NCBI GenBank assembly: GCA_964492545.1
Contig: CAZBKO010000090.1
Coordinates: forward strand, 1 to 9,630
Reading direction: 5' to 3'
Length of the DNA: 9,630 nt
DNA from: RGIG1934 sp964492545
GTDB lineage: Bacteria > Bacillota > Clostridia > Lachnospirales > Lachnospiraceae
A model generated the notes under the pieces. That model was not told the DNA's origin. It did not search any database and worked only from the letters and a program-made list of their open reading frames with translations. Made by a program: the position numbers and the translations under genes. Shown piece by piece: positions 7,047 through 9,630 of this stretch; position 1 is the first letter of the stretch, and each line of letters starts with the position of its first letter.

Positions 7047-9572
7047 CTATTTGATTCCCAAAAATCTATTTCCGGCATTTTTAAACATTTTCTCTGTTTC
7101 CTCAATTCCCTTTTTGTATGTCTCTCCCGTTGCAGGATTAATCATCACTGCATTATAGAAATCATATCCGACTATGAGTACACAGTCTGTGTCATTTATC
7201 ATTCCAAGAACCGGCTGTCCATTACATACATAATACAATACCTGTGGTAAATCACATCCCGACAGGTCAAGTCCTCTGTTCTTCAAACCTGAATTGATAA
7301 TCTGAATTGATGACTTTCCTTTCTTCAAAAGAGAAGCCACGTTTTTGGTAACTCCATTGTATGTCAGCATTCCATCCAGGCAGGCTGCCATATATCCACT
7401 TTCCGATGCTGCCGCCTTTACATTTACTCCTGACAGCAAATACTCCGTTGGTCTGGAAATTCGTTTCCACAGATATGCACCGTTTTCATCAATTACAACG
7501 CCTGATACCGAATTCGCCTTTGTTATTGCATCTGCCTCCTTTGTATACACGCCATAAACACGTCCATAGGAGTATACATAATAAAGACCCTCGCTGGTTG
7601 CAAGCTCTCTGATACTCATGGCATTTGTATTATCAAATGCAACCTCGTTTGGATAAATAACCTTCAGCTTGCTTGATGTTGTAATCTTGTATACAAATTT
7701 AATTACCATCTCTGTCTTTTTAAGCTCAGTGACTATTGTATCAACGGATACTCCATCCGTTTCTTCCTCAACATTTCCAAATATCTGATAGTCCTCAGCC
7801 TGGGTAAGATTTCCATCCTCACCATACTTAACCTGTTTAAGATTAATCATATTGTACTTAATTTCGGCAGCTGTAAAATACATTCCCTGCTTAGAATATT
7901 CTTTAAGAACTTTATTTTCACTGCTGACAACCTTGAGCTTGCTCATGAGAAATGTTACATAGCCATTCTTATCCGTAGTGATATTGCTCTTAGAAGCAAC
8001 ACCATATACAAAATCATTATCGACAAATCCAAGCACTTTTATCCTGTATTTGCTTCCAACCTTTACCTGATACTCTTTTCCTGTCTCAAGGCTCAAAACC
8101 TTAATCCTCGTTCCACCTGCGCTGCCGCCATTTTCCTGCCACGCAATAAGGTCACCAGCATCATTTACACAATACATATCATCTGAAAGGTTTGCGATAA
8201 TCTGAACATACTCATTTCCCTTCAAATCAATTGAATAAATGCAGTCATTTATCATTATATACATTGTGTCTTCGCTTACATATGAAAGCTTTCCAATTGA
8301 TTCCTTAAGAATCTCATAGGTTCTTGTAAATGGAATAAATAATATCTCACTGCATTTGTTATCAGTGACATTATAGCTGTAGAGCGCAACGCCCACGCGG
8401 CCCTCATGCTCTCCTCTGTTCATGTAACCATATACAATGAATTTCAAATTGCCATCATCATCAATACTTACGATTTCAATATCATGATTATCGTTGATGT
8501 CTCTAAGGTCATCCTCATTATCTTCGTCAAATGCAAATACCCTGGTAATGTCATTTTCCTTTGTATCCATCATCCACAAGGCGCGTTCTTTTGTAAACGC
8601 CACATAATTATTGCTCTCACTGGCCATCATATCTATAGTTAAGCTGCTGTCAATTCCCACGTTTATACGGCTTCCGGAAATATTCTGATTATTTGCCTCA
8701 AATATCTGGTTCACCATTCTGTTGTAATCAAGAAGATACATTGTTGTGGATGTCCACTTAACTCTGTAATCCTCCGTTACATTGTAGTACTGATATTCAT
8801 CATAATCATTTTTAGCCTTGATGACATATTTAAGTTCATAGTTGCCCACATCTCCCATTAGTTCTTTGCAGGAAATTATCGGCTGAGTTACTTTTTCCGG
8901 TGCTAAATCGCCCCATGTTATCTGGCTGAAGCTGGAATTAATATTTGCCTCACCCAAGTTACTGTTATCCTCCGAGCTCTTCGGTTCAAGATAGCTCACA
9001 ATTGATTCAGCCTGATCTTTGTCAAATATCTTTGTATTAAAGTCTTTAACAAAATTGGTCTGCTCCTTGTAATGATTCTCAGAAGTATCTATTATTCTTG
9101 TGTAATAATAGATTTCCCCAAAATCTTCGGTAGACAGCTTGATTATCAACAAATATTCTGTATCCTTATCAATCATATTGTTGATATTGAGTGTCGCATC
9201 TATCTTCTCTCCATCAGCATTCCACTCATCTATCTGCGTGTCCTCCACAAGTCTCTTGGTATCAAGAGAACGCACCTCAAATCCAATGGATAAAACACCT
9301 GCATTATATCTGTAAATGTCGAGGTTTAGCTCATGGTCTTTTGGTATTATCGTAAGAGTATCCCGCATGTACACAGCCTCCATCTGAGTTGTGTAGCCAT
9401 ACATCAAATTGGACTCAACACCCTCAACAATGGTGCTCACTACAGGAAGCTTTGCCTGCCCCATTGTTGTATCTGAATCCTCGGATTTATCCTTATTTAC
9501 ATAATAATATCCACCAAATACCGCTGCAAATACTATTAATAATATTAAGATTTTTGTAAATAAACTTTTCAT
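7047..9572 (-). CDS. Membrane-anchored extracellular protein with beta-propeller-like middle and degenerate C39-like C-terminus
   Basis: I do not recognise a named family for the full 841-aa product. Residues 4-24 (LFTKILILLIVFAAVFGGYYY) form a signal anchor followed by a polar segment, so the bulk is probably outside the cell. Residues about 55-165 look like a beta-sandwich (alternating strands, LDIYRYNAGVLSIGFEVRSLD). Residues about 305-675 contain repeating strand units of propeller type, e.g. NYVAFTKERALWMMD, DGNLKFIVYGYMNRG, EDTMYIMINDCIYSIDL, and GDLIAWQENGG leading into IKVLSLETGKEY. Residues about 715-841 resemble a papain-like C39_2 peptidase: AACLDGMLTYNG (candidate Cys731), NGQPVLGM, DCVLIVGYD, and INPATGETY. 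The usual His position before VxxVGYD is Asp796, and the usual Asp of the DP motif is Asn812, so catalysis seems lost. The start has GGAG at 9578-9581 inside repeat copy B, plus GAGAGG next to it. Domain calls are by eye. Confidence 0.8.
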   Translation of the reverse strand: MKSLFTKILILLIVFAAVFGGYYYVNKDKSEDSDTTMGQAKLPVVSTIVEGVESNLMYGYTTQMEAVYMRDTLTIIPKDHELNLDIYRYNAGVLSIGFEVRSLDTKRLVEDTQIDEWNADGEKIDATLNINNMIDKDTEYLLIIKLSTEDFGEIYYYTRIIDTSENHYKEQTNFVKDFNTKIFDKDQAESIVSYLEPKSSEDNSNLGEANINSSFSQITWGDLAPEKVTQPIISCKELMGDVGNYELKYVIKAKNDYDEYQYYNVTEDYRVKWTSTTMYLLDYNRMVNQIFEANNQNISGSRINVGIDSSLTIDMMASESNNYVAFTKERALWMMDTKENDITRVFAFDEDNEDDLRDINDNHDIEIVSIDDDGNLKFIVYGYMNRGEHEGRVGVALYSYNVTDNKCSEILFIPFTRTYEILKESIGKLSYVSEDTMYIMINDCIYSIDLKGNEYVQIIANLSDDMYCVNDAGDLIAWQENGGSAGGTRIKVLSLETGKEYQVKVGSKYRIKVLGFVDNDFVYGVASKSNITTDKNGYVTFLMSKLKVVSSENKVLKEYSKQGMYFTAAEIKYNMINLKQVKYGEDGNLTQAEDYQIFGNVEEETDGVSVDTIVTELKKTEMVIKFVYKITTSSKLKVIYPNEVAFDNTNAMSIRELATSEGLYYVYSYGRVYGVYTKEADAITKANSVSGVVIDENGAYLWKRISRPTEYLLSGVNVKAAASESGYMAACLDGMLTYNGVTKNVASLLKKGKSSIQIINSGLKNRGLDLSGCDLPQVLYYVCNGQPVLGMINDTDCVLIVGYDFYNAVMINPATGETYKKGIEETEKMFKNAGNRFLGIK

Positions 9573-9577
9573 TTCCT

Positions 9578-9630
9578 CTCCATTCCGGAGCTTTTGCGAC
9601 GGAGGCGAAGTGAAATTCGCGCAGGCGATT
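9578..9630 (-). repeat. Dispersed repeat copy B: structured leader of the 841-aa gene, cut by window end
   Basis: This is the second copy of the element seen at 6949-7013. On the minus strand it holds GCGAA-N6-TTCGC and a perfect CTCC-GGAAT-GGAG hairpin (9578-9590) whose 3' arm is the Shine-Dalgarno for the gene starting at 9572. Relative to copy A, the C-G pair 9588/9580 is a U-G wobble (6959/6951), so pairing is kept. The copy runs off the right edge of the window. Confidence 0.7.

Noticed and set aside
7345..7612. Overlapping + strand frames opposite the 841-aa gene
   Set aside because: They lie within a continuous 2.5-kb minus-strand coding frame and have no family resemblance or ribosome site.
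1..9630. CRISPR array, IS element, prophage or toxin-antitoxin pair
   Set aside because: No regularly spaced direct repeats, transposase or integrase motifs, phage structural genes or small paired genes are visible. The GH25 gene has no holin or phage neighbours.

Overview
The window looks like chromosomal core sequence from a low-GC Clostridia member, most likely a Lachnospiraceae relative of Roseburia, Lachnospira or Eubacterium rectale. The reasons are AT-rich, Shine-Dalgarno-dependent genes, a Clostridia-style PRPP synthetase, a class A PBP with a Ser/Thr/Glu-rich tail, and a membrane-anchored GH25 protein. The genus cannot be fixed from this sequence alone. I see no phage, IS element, CRISPR, tRNA or rRNA.

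Layout: the left edge holds the 3' part of prs on the + strand, closed by a perfect 16-bp hairpin that also lies just past the end of the opposing gene set. Everything else is on the minus strand. Read in transcription order from right to left, it is: an 841-aa membrane-anchored extracellular protein of unknown function (7047-9572); an M29-family aminopeptidase (5827-6942); asnS (4367-5758) with its own strong sigma-A promoter; a class A penicillin-binding protein (2044-4302); a membrane-anchored GH25 muramidase-like protein (1018-2028, only 15 nt after the PBP); and a small lipoprotein (553-966).

Biology: the PBP, GH25 and lipoprotein genes form a compact cell-envelope block in which a peptidoglycan polymerase/cross-linker sits next to a peptidoglycan hydrolase-like protein. 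asnS and prs are housekeeping genes for translation and nucleotide synthesis. M29 is a cytoplasmic metallopeptidase.

The two least ordinary items are at the right. First, the 841-aa protein appears to combine a signal anchor, a beta-sandwich-like region, a beta-propeller-like middle and a C-terminal papain-like (C39_2-type) domain that keeps a candidate Cys but seems to have lost the catalytic His and Asp. Second, a repeat of about 53 nt occurs immediately upstream of both the 841-aa gene and the M29 gene (48 of 51 aligned positions identical). It carries short hairpins and supplies the Shine-Dalgarno sequence itself. One difference between the copies keeps a base pair, which is compatible with a structured RNA leader.

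No stretch longer than about 100 nt lacks a gene.
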